A DNA stretch of 64,000 nucleotides from Hellea sp042093735 (GTDB lineage Bacteria; Pseudomonadota; Alphaproteobacteria; Caulobacterales; Maricaulaceae): contig JBELEM010000001.1 in NCBI GenBank assembly GCA_042093735.1, forward strand, positions 49,167 to 113,166. Reading direction: 5' to 3'. Position 1 is the stretch's first letter. Each line of letters starts with the position of its first letter. Made by a program: the position numbers and the translations under genes. This document shows positions 17,586-27,328 of the stretch, in pieces. The notes under the pieces were generated by a model. The model had not been told where the DNA came from. It was given only the letters and a program-made list of their open reading frames with translations, and ran no database searches.

Positions 17586-19364
17586 CTAAAGCTTTTCTTT
17601 GACCCATTTTTTAATCTTTTGGTCAAGAATATCCAAAGGAAGGCTACCACTCATTAAAATTTGGTCATGAAATTCTCTAATATTAAATTGATGTCCAAGT
17701 TGTTTTTTAGAGAATTCTTTTAATTCAAGTATTTTAAGCTCTCCTATTTTGTAAGATACTGCCTGTCCTGGCCAGCTGATGTATCTGTCGACTTCTGTTT
17801 TTATGTTGTGAGGAGCCAAAGCAGTATTCTGATAAAAACATTCTTCTGCTTTTTTGCGTTCCCAGCCTTTCCAATGAATACCAGTATCTACTAATAGTCT
17901 GCAGGCCCTCCACATTTCATAAGTGAGTTGGCCAAATTTATTATATGCAGTATCGTAAATTCCCATCTCACCGGCTAGTTTTTCAGCATACAACCCCCAA
18001 CCTTCTACAAAAGCACTGACATTGATATCTTTTCGAAAGGAAGGAATATTTTTTATTTCTTGGCTGAGTGCAATTTGATGGTGATGTCCAGGAACACCTT
18101 CATGAGCGGTAAGTGCAGGTAGGTTGTAAAGGGGTCTTTGTTTTAAATCGTAGGTGTTAACTACATAATTTCCTGCTTTGTTTAGCTCTGGACTACCTCC
18201 CCAGTAACGACCAGTAGTATAGTTTTCTTGAATTTCTTTTGGTACTGGAATGACTCCATATGATAAACGTGGCAGTGTTTGGAAAAATTCAGGCATTCTT
18301 CCATCTATCTTTTTAGCAAGATAAGAAGCTTCTTTGAGTAATTGCTTTTCAGTGGATGCATAAAACTGAGGGTTTGTTCTCAGAAACTTTAAAAAGTCAC
18401 TAAAGGTACCTTCAAAATTTGCTGCAATAATAACTGAATCCATTTCGGATCTAATTCTCTGTACCTCTTGAATTCCAAGGTTGTGGACTTCGTCTGGTGT
18501 TAGCTCTAATGTTGTGAAATATTTAATAAGAGCTTTATAGTATTCTCTGTTACTGTGGTTTGTTCCGATGCCTATATTTAATCTTGTTTTTGGCGTGTAC
18601 TCATTCTCAAAAAAATCTTTAAGGTTTTTATATGCGGGTAAAACAGAATTAATTATTGTTGTTTCACCGAGTTTATTTAATCGATTTCTTTCTTTAACAT
18701 TAATTCCATCTGGATAATTTTTTAGAGGCATATACAAAGGGTGCTCCTTAGGATCCCCCTTGCTAAGTTGATCTATAACTTTTATGATGCCTGGCATTAT
18801 TACTGTTGCGGCAGTAAATCCAGTATCAATGCCTCTACGCATATTTTTTTTATGCTCTTCAAAGTATCTTGGTAATTTAGCTAATCTAGAGATATATGCC
18901 TCATAATCATCAATCACATCAAATTTTGTTTGACGTGAAATATAAATCAATTCATTGAAAAAACCGCTATCATTGGTAAATGGAACTCTATCATTATCAT
19001 ATGGAAACATTAGTTTTTTTTGTTTGAGTACATACCCTAATAATTCGTAATTAAGCTTAGTATTTTCATCCATTTGTCTACTGGAAAGAGCTAAATGTCT
19101 CTGAATGAAACTCTCTATTAAGGCTTCATTATTTTTTTTTGCCTCAAAGCTTACGTTTGGAAGCATTCGGAGTGCAGTTATATTTCCTAATTGCCCACTT
19201 TTTATTGGATTTTTATCAATTTCGGATTTTTCAAAATCACTTATTAATTTATCAAGGCTATCTTTAATTAACATATTATCTGATGGATTCGCTGCGAATA
19301 AAGTTGAATATGAAAATATAGCAATAGCTAGTGACTTAAAAAACAAACTATAAATTTTTGGCAT
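17586..19364 (-). CDS. DUF885 family exported metallopeptidase-like protein
   Basis: A roughly 592-residue DUF885 protein. An N-terminal hydrophobic segment ending near AANPS is a likely Sec signal peptide, placing it in the periplasm. The family motif TAHEGVPGHHHQ lies near residue 421, with His/Glu ligands like those of zinc peptidases; a downstream Glu in FVEGWGLYAEKL may be the third ligand. Some relatives are dipeptidases, but most are uncharacterised. ATG 19364 is chosen because GAGAG lies at good spacing before it; a GTG six bases upstream is the alternative. It is divergent from the C39-like lipoprotein, sharing a 129-nt promoter region. Confidence 0.86.
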   Translation of the reverse strand: MPKIYSLFFKSLAIAIFSYSTLFAANPSDNMLIKDSLDKLISDFEKSEIDKNPIKSGQLGNITALRMLPNVSFEAKKNNEALIESFIQRHLALSSRQMDENTKLNYELLGYVLKQKKLMFPYDNDRVPFTNDSGFFNELIYISRQTKFDVIDDYEAYISRLAKLPRYFEEHKKNMRRGIDTGFTAATVIMPGIIKVIDQLSKGDPKEHPLYMPLKNYPDGINVKERNRLNKLGETTIINSVLPAYKNLKDFFENEYTPKTRLNIGIGTNHSNREYYKALIKYFTTLELTPDEVHNLGIQEVQRIRSEMDSVIIAANFEGTFSDFLKFLRTNPQFYASTEKQLLKEASYLAKKIDGRMPEFFQTLPRLSYGVIPVPKEIQENYTTGRYWGGSPELNKAGNYVVNTYDLKQRPLYNLPALTAHEGVPGHHHQIALSQEIKNIPSFRKDINVSAFVEGWGLYAEKLAGEMGIYDTAYNKFGQLTYEMWRACRLLVDTGIHWKGWERKKAEECFYQNTALAPHNIKTEVDRYISWPGQAVSYKIGELKILELKEFSKKQLGHQFNIREFHDQILMSGSLPLDILDQKIKKWVKEKL

Positions 19365-19493
19365 TTGCACTCTCAGTAAATATTTTGACCTTTTAAAGAC
19401 CAGTTAGGTTTTCGACAAGTATTTTATAAAACATTACAGAGAATGTTTGAATTTTAAAACTCTATGTTAACGTTTCAAAGATAGTCTTAAATC

Positions 19494-20102
19494 ATGAAAA
19501 ATTATTTTATACTTCTTTACTTTCCACTTCTTTTTTTATTAGGTTGCTCTACACCATCAAAGCCATATTCTGTAGACTACAATAGTAGTCATAAGGGTAA
19601 CTTATATCTTCCAGACCGAGCCAGTTTTATACAAAAAGATAAAAGATGGGGTTCCCAACGATTAGGTAAAACTTCAGATACAATTGCGAGTGATGGGTGT
19701 TTGTTAACCGCATCAGCCATGGCACTCACAAATTTAGGATTTCAATTGAACCCCTCTAAACTTAATAATGCGCTTACTCGTTATGATGGTTTTACTTCAC
19801 AAGGCTGGTTGATTTGGGATGGTATACGCCGAATTACTGGAGGAAAGGCAAAAGCAACAGTTTACAACACAGTATCTAAACAAATTATAGACAAGTGTAT
19901 TATCAGTGGTAGTTACCCATTGGTACAGTTTGATAATTTACCGAACGGAAGGTCTCATTGGGCTATGGTTCTTGGGAGAAATAAAAATATTTACTATATG
20001 CGGGATCCGTTAAAGAATACTCCATATCCATTAAATTTTCCTATTACGAAACAAAATTTAAATGCATTTAAATCTGTTAGGTGTATTGGTTTAGTTGATT
20101 AG
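19494..20102 (+). CDS. C39-like cysteine peptidase lipoprotein
   Basis: A 202-residue predicted lipoprotein. The signal peptide ends in the lipobox LLGC (Cys18). The mature part resembles the Peptidase_C39_2 fold: catalytic Cys in SDGCLLTASAMAL, His in SHWAMVLG and a following Asp in MRDPL are spaced as in papain-like peptidases. It would therefore be membrane-anchored, facing the periplasm. Substrate is unknown; relatives are linked to peptide or cell-wall processing. Neighbours are a periplasmic DUF885 protein (divergent) and an AmpG-like permease (downstream, 107 nt), which together hint at peptide or muropeptide handling. That link is inference. Confidence 0.75.
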   Translation: MKNYFILLYFPLLFLLGCSTPSKPYSVDYNSSHKGNLYLPDRASFIQKDKRWGSQRLGKTSDTIASDGCLLTASAMALTNLGFQLNPSKLNNALTRYDGFTSQGWLIWDGIRRITGGKAKATVYNTVSKQIIDKCIISGSYPLVQFDNLPNGRSHWAMVLGRNKNIYYMRDPLKNTPYPLNFPITKQNLNAFKSVRCIGLVD

Positions 20103-20209
20103 TTATTTAAAATTGAAGATATTTAGGAATTAATAAGCTAAATTTTGTTAAATATTGTTATCTTGGGTATGTTAATAAGCGAGCTAAAACTTATGAAAAA
20201 TTCATTCTT

Positions 20210-21796
20210 ATGACTGTAGGCAGGGCCCTAAAATATATTGATGAATCACTTTTAGTTTCTAAAGTTTTTGCAAATCGCAAAATGGCTGCAATGCTAGCTC
20301 TTGGTTTTAGTGCGGGCTTACCTATTTTATTAGTTTACACTGTTTTATCAGCATGGCTGCGCGAGTCAGGTGCAAGTAGATCGACAATTGGTTTCTTTGT
20401 AGTTGTTGGTTTTGCATATTCTTTAAAATTCATTTGGGCACCTTTAGTAGACCGTATGAAAATTCCTGGCTTTTCCAAATTACTTGGCAATAGAAGGGCT
20501 TGGATATTATTTTCGACACTAGGCACCACACTAGCAATTCTTTCTATGTCCTTTCAGGATCCCTCAAAAGATTTGGTGAGTGTAGCCTTTTGCGCAGTTT
20601 TAATTGCATTTTCGTCTGCAACTTTAGATGTTTGTGTGGATGCTTGGCGAGTGGATATCTCTAAAAATGAGGAGCAAGCAGCAATGTCAGCTGTTTATCA
20701 ATTGGGGTATCGGTTTGGTATGGTTTCAGCCATTTCTGGAGGGCTATTTCTCGCAGATATCGGAGGTTATCAGCTAACTTACATTGGGTTGGCATTTCTA
20801 GCTCTTTTGGGTAGCTCGACACCTCTTTGGGCAGCGGAACCCCATAAAAAAATCAAAAGTATAAATGAAAATAAAACAGAAGCTTTTAATAGCATACTTA
20901 AGGGATCGCTTACTTTATTAATCATATCCGCTTTGCTCTATTTAGGTATAAAGGATGGAGGGTATTTCAGATACATCGGTAGCAGCCTCTACAATATATA
21001 CGAAGGTATTTATTCTTACCTACCTGCTGGCGTGGGCAAGAGGATCGCTTTTTTTGTTTTAGTGATTTTTTCTCTTTTGCCATTTTTGGGGACAGTATTT
21101 TTTCTTACATTGGGCCGCAGTTACCTAAAAAAAGACGAAATATATAATGTTCCAATAATTGGAGATTTGGCAGACTTAGTAAAACGGACAGGATGGATGG
21201 CCTTATTGGTTTTTGCTATAGTTGTCTCTTATAGAATAAGTGACACAACAATGGGTGTTATGGCGATGCCATTATACATAGACCTTGGTTATTCCAAAGC
21301 TGTTATAGGGGGAGTTAAGGGAATTTTTGGTATTTCTATGTTAATTTTTGGCGCTTTTGCCGGTAGCTGGTCGGTAGCAAAAATTGGTATGAGCAAAACC
21401 ATGATTTTTGGTGCATTTGTTACTATTTTTACTAATCTCAATTTTGCATGGTTGGCAACAGTTTCTACGCCAAATACAATTTATCTCTTTTCGACAATTG
21501 GAGCCGATAACCTTGCGGCAGGTTTTTCGGGCTCAGTATTTATAGCATTCATGTCGATACTGGTTAATAAAAAATATTCTGCATCACAATATGCATTGTT
21601 TTCTTCTCTTTTTGCTCTTTATGGGAAGAGTTTGGCTGCTTTTTCCGGAGTTCTAGCGGATAAGGTTGATTACGTATGGTTTTTTGTTCTGACATCAGTT
21701 TTAGGTGTGCCCGCATTAATATTTGTACTTTACGCTTGGTTAAATGGATTTACTGACAGCATAAATGAAGATGCTGTGGCAAAATCATGTCTTTAG
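20210..21796 (+). CDS. AmpG-like MFS permease
   Basis: A 528-residue major-facilitator protein with 12 or more predicted helices. The N-terminal sequence MLALGFSAGLPILLVYTVLS, followed by FAYSLKFIWAPLVDR and the pattern around ATLDVCVDAWRVD, fits the AmpG / PAT family, whose members import anhydromuropeptides for cell-wall recycling or acetyl-CoA-like substrates. An extended loop near residues 215-270 separates the two halves. The product is placed in the inner membrane. The upstream C39-like lipoprotein and DUF885 gene fit a peptidoglycan-peptide theme. No ampD, nagZ or ampC-ampR genes are nearby, so the muropeptide role is likely but not shown. Confidence 0.85.
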   Translation: MTVGRALKYIDESLLVSKVFANRKMAAMLALGFSAGLPILLVYTVLSAWLRESGASRSTIGFFVVVGFAYSLKFIWAPLVDRMKIPGFSKLLGNRRAWILFSTLGTTLAILSMSFQDPSKDLVSVAFCAVLIAFSSATLDVCVDAWRVDISKNEEQAAMSAVYQLGYRFGMVSAISGGLFLADIGGYQLTYIGLAFLALLGSSTPLWAAEPHKKIKSINENKTEAFNSILKGSLTLLIISALLYLGIKDGGYFRYIGSSLYNIYEGIYSYLPAGVGKRIAFFVLVIFSLLPFLGTVFFLTLGRSYLKKDEIYNVPIIGDLADLVKRTGWMALLVFAIVVSYRISDTTMGVMAMPLYIDLGYSKAVIGGVKGIFGISMLIFGAFAGSWSVAKIGMSKTMIFGAFVTIFTNLNFAWLATVSTPNTIYLFSTIGADNLAAGFSGSVFIAFMSILVNKKYSASQYALFSSLFALYGKSLAAFSGVLADKVDYVWFFVLTSVLGVPALIFVLYAWLNGFTDSINEDAVAKSCL

Positions 21797-21835
21797 TCTT
21801 GCACAAGACGAATATTTTCTTCAATTTATCAATAT

Positions 21836-24523
21836 ATGAATATTCAGGCAGATAAAGATGTAAAGGCTCATAAGGTTACCCCCATGATGAAGCAGTTTCT
21901 TAGTATAAAAGCTGAGGCTGGACCTGATGTTTTACTATTTTTTAGAATGGGTGATTTTTACGAATTATTTTTCGATGATGCAATTCATGCCGCGGAGGCA
22001 TTAGATATAGCTCTTACAAAACGCGGAAAGCACAACGGTTTCGACATACCAATGTGCGGTGTTCCTGCTCATGCCTCTGAAACTTATTTGCACCGTTTAA
22101 TTAAAAAAGGTTTTAAGGTTGCTATTTGTGAACAAACAGAGACCCCAGCCGAGGCAAAAAAACGGGGCTATAAGGCTGTCGTTAATAGAGAAATTGTTCG
22201 TGTGGTTACGCCTGGAACATTAACCGAAGAGTCATTATTGGACGCTAGAGGTCAAAACATTATTCTGAGCATATATAAATCATTGCTAGGCGAGTATGCA
22301 ATTGCATGGGCGGACATTTCAGATGGTTCATTTAATGTTTCTGAGGTTGATCCCATGAACTTGCCTAGCAAGTTGGCAGCTTTCTCGCCTAGCGAGGTTA
22401 TTATCCCAGAATTGCTGTATCAAGACTCTGAATTTTTAAAGAATCTGCATTTGCGTGATACTTCTTTGACTCCTCAACCTGCTATTAAATTTAATTATCG
22501 TTCAGCGGAGGCTCATTTACAAAAATGTTTTAATGTAAAAAGTCTACAAGGATTTGGATCATTCACTAAGGCAGAAATTTCTGCTGCGGGAGCTTTATTA
22601 AATTACCTTGAATTGACTCAAGCAGGTAATAGAGTCCAACTCTCTAATTTAAAACAAAACTCAACAAGCAATTACTTATTAATAGACCCAGCGACGCGCA
22701 CTAGTCTTGAGATAGATAGAAATCAGAGAGGACTTAAAGATGGATCATTATTGTCAGTTGTCGATAGGACGATTACTGGAGCGGGGGCGAGGCTCTTAAA
22801 ACAGAGATTAAATTCTCCTTTGATAGACTCTTGTGAGATTAATAAACGATTGGACTCAGTAGATTTTTTTGTAAAAAAGGATGAGCTTTTATTAAAATTA
22901 CGTACTGAGCTAAAAAAAACGGGGGACATGGCTCGCTCTGTTAGTCGCCTTGGTTTAGGGCGTGGCAGCCCTAAAGATATCTTAACACTTAGCCAAGGCT
23001 TAATGTTGTGCCAGGAAATTGAGAATTTCTTTCACGATGTAACTGATTTAAAAAAAATAGATAATGTATTTAATGCTGTCAAAAAGTTAAAAATTTCAAA
23101 TAATTCAAAACTTTTTAGATTTGCTGTAGAGGCTTCTAAAGCTTTTTTATCTGATGCGCCTTTAAATTTACGACAAGGTGGATTTATAGCTTCTGGGTGG
23201 TCAAGTGAACTTGATGAACTCAAGATTCTAAGAAGTGATAGTCGGCAGCATATAGCAAATTTACAAGCAGAATATAGAGAGGTTTCATCAATCCCTACTC
23301 TTAAGGTCAAGCACAATAACATTCTTGGTTACTTCATAGAGATTACTCCTAAATATTCTGATAAAATGAATGATGGTCATCTGAAAGAAATATTTATTCA
23401 CCGTCAAACGCTTGGCAGCTGCGTACGATATACGACAACAGATTTAGCAGATTTAGACTCTAGAATAACAACTGCAAGAGATAGAGCATTGGCTCTTGAG
23501 ATTGATATTTTTCAAAGGTTTGTAGCTAGATCAATTTTTCTAACCGAAGAGATAAGAGAGGTAGCTTTAGCCCTCGCTACATTAGATGTACTCTCCGCTG
23601 CTTCAATTTGGGCCATAGAAACTAATGCGATTAGGCCCTCAGTAGATAATAGCACTGCTTTTTCTGTGAAAGAAGGGCGTCACCCTGTAGTTGAGAAGTC
23701 TCTTTCAAGATTACCAGATTCAAATTTTACACCAAATGATTGTGAGTTAGATGTTGAGATAAACTTAGGTCCCAGATTAACACTCATAACTGGTCCGAAT
23801 ATGGCCGGGAAATCAACGTATCTTAGACAAAATGCATTAATGGTTATTTTGGCACAATCTGGATTTTACGTACCAGCAACCGCAGCTAAGATCGGGATTG
23901 TTGATAGACTATTTTCCCGAGTGGGGGCATCTGACGATCTTTCAAGAGGTCAGTCTACCTTTATGGTGGAAATGTTAGAGACTGCTGCAATTTTAAATTT
24001 GGCTACTAACCGTTCTTTTGTAATTCTTGACGAAATAGGCAGAGGGACATCAACCTTTGATGGACTTGCAATAGCATGGTCTGTGGCAGATCATTTATTT
24101 GAAATTAACCAGTGTCGAACTTTATTTGCTACACATTATCATGAACTAACTAAAATGATTGAGAGTACTGACGGTGCAAAAAATGTTAGTTTAAAAGCTA
24201 AGGAATGGGATGGCGAGTTAATATTTTTACATGACTTAATAGCAGGAGCGGCTGATAAGTCTTATGGTATTCAAGTAGCAAAACTCGCTGGATTGCCTGT
24301 GGCAGCTTTAAGGCGTGCACAAGATGTTTTATCTTTATTGGAGTCCGATCATAAAGACAAAGGCTCCATAATTGCTGATTTGCCCTTGTTTGATGTTAAA
24401 GCATCTTCACAAAATGTACAAAAATCTGAGACTTTGGAGCTCATTAAAAATTTAAATACCGACGAGCTTACGCCTCGTGCCGCATTGGATTTTTTATATG
24501 AACTGAAAATGAAACTGCAGTAA
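21836..24523 (+). CDS. mutS: DNA mismatch repair protein MutS
   Basis: MutS recognises mispaired bases and starts mismatch repair with MutL. The 895-residue length is normal. Near the N-terminus FFRMGDFYELFFDDA holds the mismatch-wedge Phe and Glu pair (FYE). The ATPase domain begins with Walker A GPNMAGKST at about residue 653, followed by the DEIGRGTSTFDG signature and an ATHYHEL switch. Its stop overlaps the glnD start by one base (TAATG). MutS followed by GlnD, MurJ and TrpS is a recurring order in Rhodospirillales-like alphaproteobacteria. Confidence 0.98.
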   Translation: MNIQADKDVKAHKVTPMMKQFLSIKAEAGPDVLLFFRMGDFYELFFDDAIHAAEALDIALTKRGKHNGFDIPMCGVPAHASETYLHRLIKKGFKVAICEQTETPAEAKKRGYKAVVNREIVRVVTPGTLTEESLLDARGQNIILSIYKSLLGEYAIAWADISDGSFNVSEVDPMNLPSKLAAFSPSEVIIPELLYQDSEFLKNLHLRDTSLTPQPAIKFNYRSAEAHLQKCFNVKSLQGFGSFTKAEISAAGALLNYLELTQAGNRVQLSNLKQNSTSNYLLIDPATRTSLEIDRNQRGLKDGSLLSVVDRTITGAGARLLKQRLNSPLIDSCEINKRLDSVDFFVKKDELLLKLRTELKKTGDMARSVSRLGLGRGSPKDILTLSQGLMLCQEIENFFHDVTDLKKIDNVFNAVKKLKISNNSKLFRFAVEASKAFLSDAPLNLRQGGFIASGWSSELDELKILRSDSRQHIANLQAEYREVSSIPTLKVKHNNILGYFIEITPKYSDKMNDGHLKEIFIHRQTLGSCVRYTTTDLADLDSRITTARDRALALEIDIFQRFVARSIFLTEEIREVALALATLDVLSAASIWAIETNAIRPSVDNSTAFSVKEGRHPVVEKSLSRLPDSNFTPNDCELDVEINLGPRLTLITGPNMAGKSTYLRQNALMVILAQSGFYVPATAAKIGIVDRLFSRVGASDDLSRGQSTFMVEMLETAAILNLATNRSFVILDEIGRGTSTFDGLAIAWSVADHLFEINQCRTLFATHYHELTKMIESTDGAKNVSLKAKEWDGELIFLHDLIAGAADKSYGIQVAKLAGLPVAALRRAQDVLSLLESDHKDKGSIIADLPLFDVKASSQNVQKSETLELIKNLNTDELTPRAALDFLYELKMKLQ

Positions 24524-27327
24524 TGACCGAATTTACAGAAACCATTCCAATAAAATTTAAAGAGGATATTCATAAAAGTGGAATAAATTTACCCGTGCTA
24601 TACGAGAAACTATTTATTTCTTCATCTGAAAACCAACATGACAGAGATGAGGTTTTAGCTATCTTTAAATCAGCACTTGAAGAGGCTAAAAATTCTATAA
24701 AGAGTAGATTCCAGTCGGGACTATTAAGCGGGCTTGAGGCTGCTAAGCTTATTGCTAAAACACATGATGATATAATAGTAACTCTCTTTGACTATACCAT
24801 GAAAGAAATTGTAGAGACGCATAATTCTGGAAATACTTTAAAAATTACTCTTTGTGCTGTTGGCGGATATGGTCGTGGTGAAATGGCGCCTGAGTCTGAT
24901 GTAGATCTACTATTTTTAACTGCAAATCATAAAGGACAATTAAGTGCAAATTTAGTTACAGAATATATGCTTTACATGCTTTGGGATCTTGGCATCAAGG
25001 TCGGATATTCAACGCGGACCTGTAATGAGTCTATAAAGCTGGCTAAAGAAGATCAAACGATTTTAACTGCACTTCTTGATTTACGCTATCTTTGTGGTGA
25101 AAAAGAACTTTCATCGGAGCTCACAAAAAAATTTAGAAGATCTGTCGCAAGGGGCAAGGGCAGAGCCTACATTTCTACAAAATTAGCTGAACGTGATGCA
25201 CGACATGAAAAAGCAGGAAATTCGAGATATATGATTGAGCCCAATGTCAAGGAAGGTAAGGGCGGCTTACGAGATTTACATTCACTATATTGGATTGCAC
25301 GTTTTCTCGATAAAGATGATAAAATCAATGATGCACAACACCCACAAAATTATGTAGATTTAGGATTATTTGAAAAAGCTGCTGCAACGAGATTTTTGCG
25401 TGCTGCTGACTTTTTGTGGAGAGCCCGTATTTGGCTTCATTATATTTCGGGTCGCCCAAATGAAAGCCTGAGCTTTGATAAGCAAACTGTTTTAGCGAGA
25501 AAAATGGGGTATGCTTCAGGGCCTATAGAAATTGCTGTTGAGAAGTTTATGAAAGAATATTTCATAAATGCCAGAGAGGTGGGGGCATTAACACGTATTG
25601 CATGTGCTAAATTGGAGGCACAAAAATCGATTTTACTTCCCAGGGGATTGGATGTTTTTTTACCTAATTCAAGAAGAAATATTAAAAATTCTGATTTTGT
25701 ATTAGATCATGGGCGTTTAATGTTTTCAGACCCCTTGAAGATTAAAAATAATCCATCGATGATACTGCAGTTGTTTGAAACTGCAGGTCGCCGAAACTTA
25801 GATATACATCCAGATGCATTCAGCGCCATAGATTTTCGTCGAAACCTGATGGATGGTGATTTTCGCCGCGACCCAATTAATTCTAAAATTTTTTTAGAAA
25901 TTTTGATCTCCGCAAAATCACTTTATTCAACACTAAAAGCTATGAATGAAGCAGGAGTGCTTGGACGATATTTAATTGAGTTCGGCGGGATTGTAGCGCG
26001 AACTCAATTTAACATGCACCATGCTTATACAGTGGATGAACATACACTCCGTTTAATAGAAAACTTTGATAATATTTTGGCAGGGAAAATGGAGAAAGAG
26101 CACCCTATCTCAACAAAAATCGCAAAAAATTTTTCAAAAGACCAAATTGTAATATTGTATTTAGCCTGTCTACTTCATGATACAGGAAAAGGACAGGGGG
26201 ATCAATGTATCGAAGGAGCGCAGTTGGGGCGTAGGGCTTGCCGAAGATTAGGGGTTGATAAAGATACTACAGATACAGTCGCATGGTTAATACGAAGACA
26301 TTTAGATATGAGTGAAACGGCACAAAGAAGAGACATCTCTGATACGGATACCATTAAGGAGTTTGCTGAGCTAGTTGGCTCGCAAGATAGACTTGATATG
26401 TTAACCGTGCTTACTACTGTAGATATAAGGGCTGTAGGGCCAGGGATATGGAACGATTGGAAGGGGGCTCTTTTACGAAATTTGTATCAGTCAACAGAGT
26501 CGTATCTCAAGGGAAGGGAAGAATTAGCACCTGTTTCTAGAGCCGCTGCGGCTAAAGAAATGTTGATTGATAAACTCTCATCGGGGATGGCAAAAAGGAT
26601 AGCACACATTATTAATGAACTAGAGGTCAGCTATTGGCTTAATTTTGATATGACAGACTTAATACGTCATGCAAGATTTTTTGACCAAAGTCTTGATAAC
26701 AGTGGATATACATTCGTTCAAACTAGACTTGACCGTGCTCGTGACATAACTGAGTTGTGGGTTATGACACAAGATCGCACAAAATTATTTGCAGATATAA
26801 CCCGTTCAATTTCAACATCTGGAGCTTCAATTATCGGAGCTAGGCTTCATACTGGGAAAAATGCCAGGGTTATGAATGTGTTTTATCTTCAAAATCCTGA
26901 CGGTCAGGCTTTTGGAAGGCAAAGTGACCATGTATTAGAAGTTTTGCGATTAAAGGCATTTAAGGGAGCTAGCGGAGAGGTTAATGATATGAAAATACCT
27001 AAAGCTATTATATCGAATCGCGCTGGTGCTATTCCAATTGTACCAAATGTTTCTTTTTTTAAAACGTCATCAAGCGGTATTTTGATTATTGAAGTTATAG
27101 CGAAGGATAGGCCAGGTCTTTTATTTGATATCGCTGAAATATTTAGAGATGAACACATCGATGTATTATCAGCGCATATTGAAGTCGAGGGCACCAAGGC
27201 AATTGATGTCTTTTATGTCAAAAGTTGTGGGCCGGAAAGTATAATATCGGATAGTCATCAAGAACAGTTAAATTCTATGTTAATTAAAGTCTGCAGTAGC
27301 AATTCAATAAATGAAAAAGTAGCTTAA
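24523..27327 (+). CDS. glnD: Bifunctional PII uridylyltransferase / uridylyl-removing enzyme GlnD
   Basis: GlnD senses glutamine and adds or removes UMP on PII proteins, setting nitrogen metabolism. The 934-residue protein shows all parts: a nucleotidyltransferase domain with GGYGRGEMAPESDVDLLF (near residue 114), an HD domain with HDTGKGQ (near residue 549), and two C-terminal ACT domains (first near WVMTQDRTKLFADI, second near EVIAKDRPGLLFDI). Catalytic Asp residues in the nucleotidyltransferase and the HD pair are intact, so both activities are expected. It is translationally coupled to mutS and followed after one base by murJ. Confidence 0.97.
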   Translation: MTEFTETIPIKFKEDIHKSGINLPVLYEKLFISSSENQHDRDEVLAIFKSALEEAKNSIKSRFQSGLLSGLEAAKLIAKTHDDIIVTLFDYTMKEIVETHNSGNTLKITLCAVGGYGRGEMAPESDVDLLFLTANHKGQLSANLVTEYMLYMLWDLGIKVGYSTRTCNESIKLAKEDQTILTALLDLRYLCGEKELSSELTKKFRRSVARGKGRAYISTKLAERDARHEKAGNSRYMIEPNVKEGKGGLRDLHSLYWIARFLDKDDKINDAQHPQNYVDLGLFEKAAATRFLRAADFLWRARIWLHYISGRPNESLSFDKQTVLARKMGYASGPIEIAVEKFMKEYFINAREVGALTRIACAKLEAQKSILLPRGLDVFLPNSRRNIKNSDFVLDHGRLMFSDPLKIKNNPSMILQLFETAGRRNLDIHPDAFSAIDFRRNLMDGDFRRDPINSKIFLEILISAKSLYSTLKAMNEAGVLGRYLIEFGGIVARTQFNMHHAYTVDEHTLRLIENFDNILAGKMEKEHPISTKIAKNFSKDQIVILYLACLLHDTGKGQGDQCIEGAQLGRRACRRLGVDKDTTDTVAWLIRRHLDMSETAQRRDISDTDTIKEFAELVGSQDRLDMLTVLTTVDIRAVGPGIWNDWKGALLRNLYQSTESYLKGREELAPVSRAAAAKEMLIDKLSSGMAKRIAHIINELEVSYWLNFDMTDLIRHARFFDQSLDNSGYTFVQTRLDRARDITELWVMTQDRTKLFADITRSISTSGASIIGARLHTGKNARVMNVFYLQNPDGQAFGRQSDHVLEVLRLKAFKGASGEVNDMKIPKAIISNRAGAIPIVPNVSFFKTSSSGILIIEVIAKDRPGLLFDIAEIFRDEHIDVLSAHIEVEGTKAIDVFYVKSCGPESIISDSHQEQLNSMLIKVCSSNSINEKVA

Positions 27328-27328
27328 A

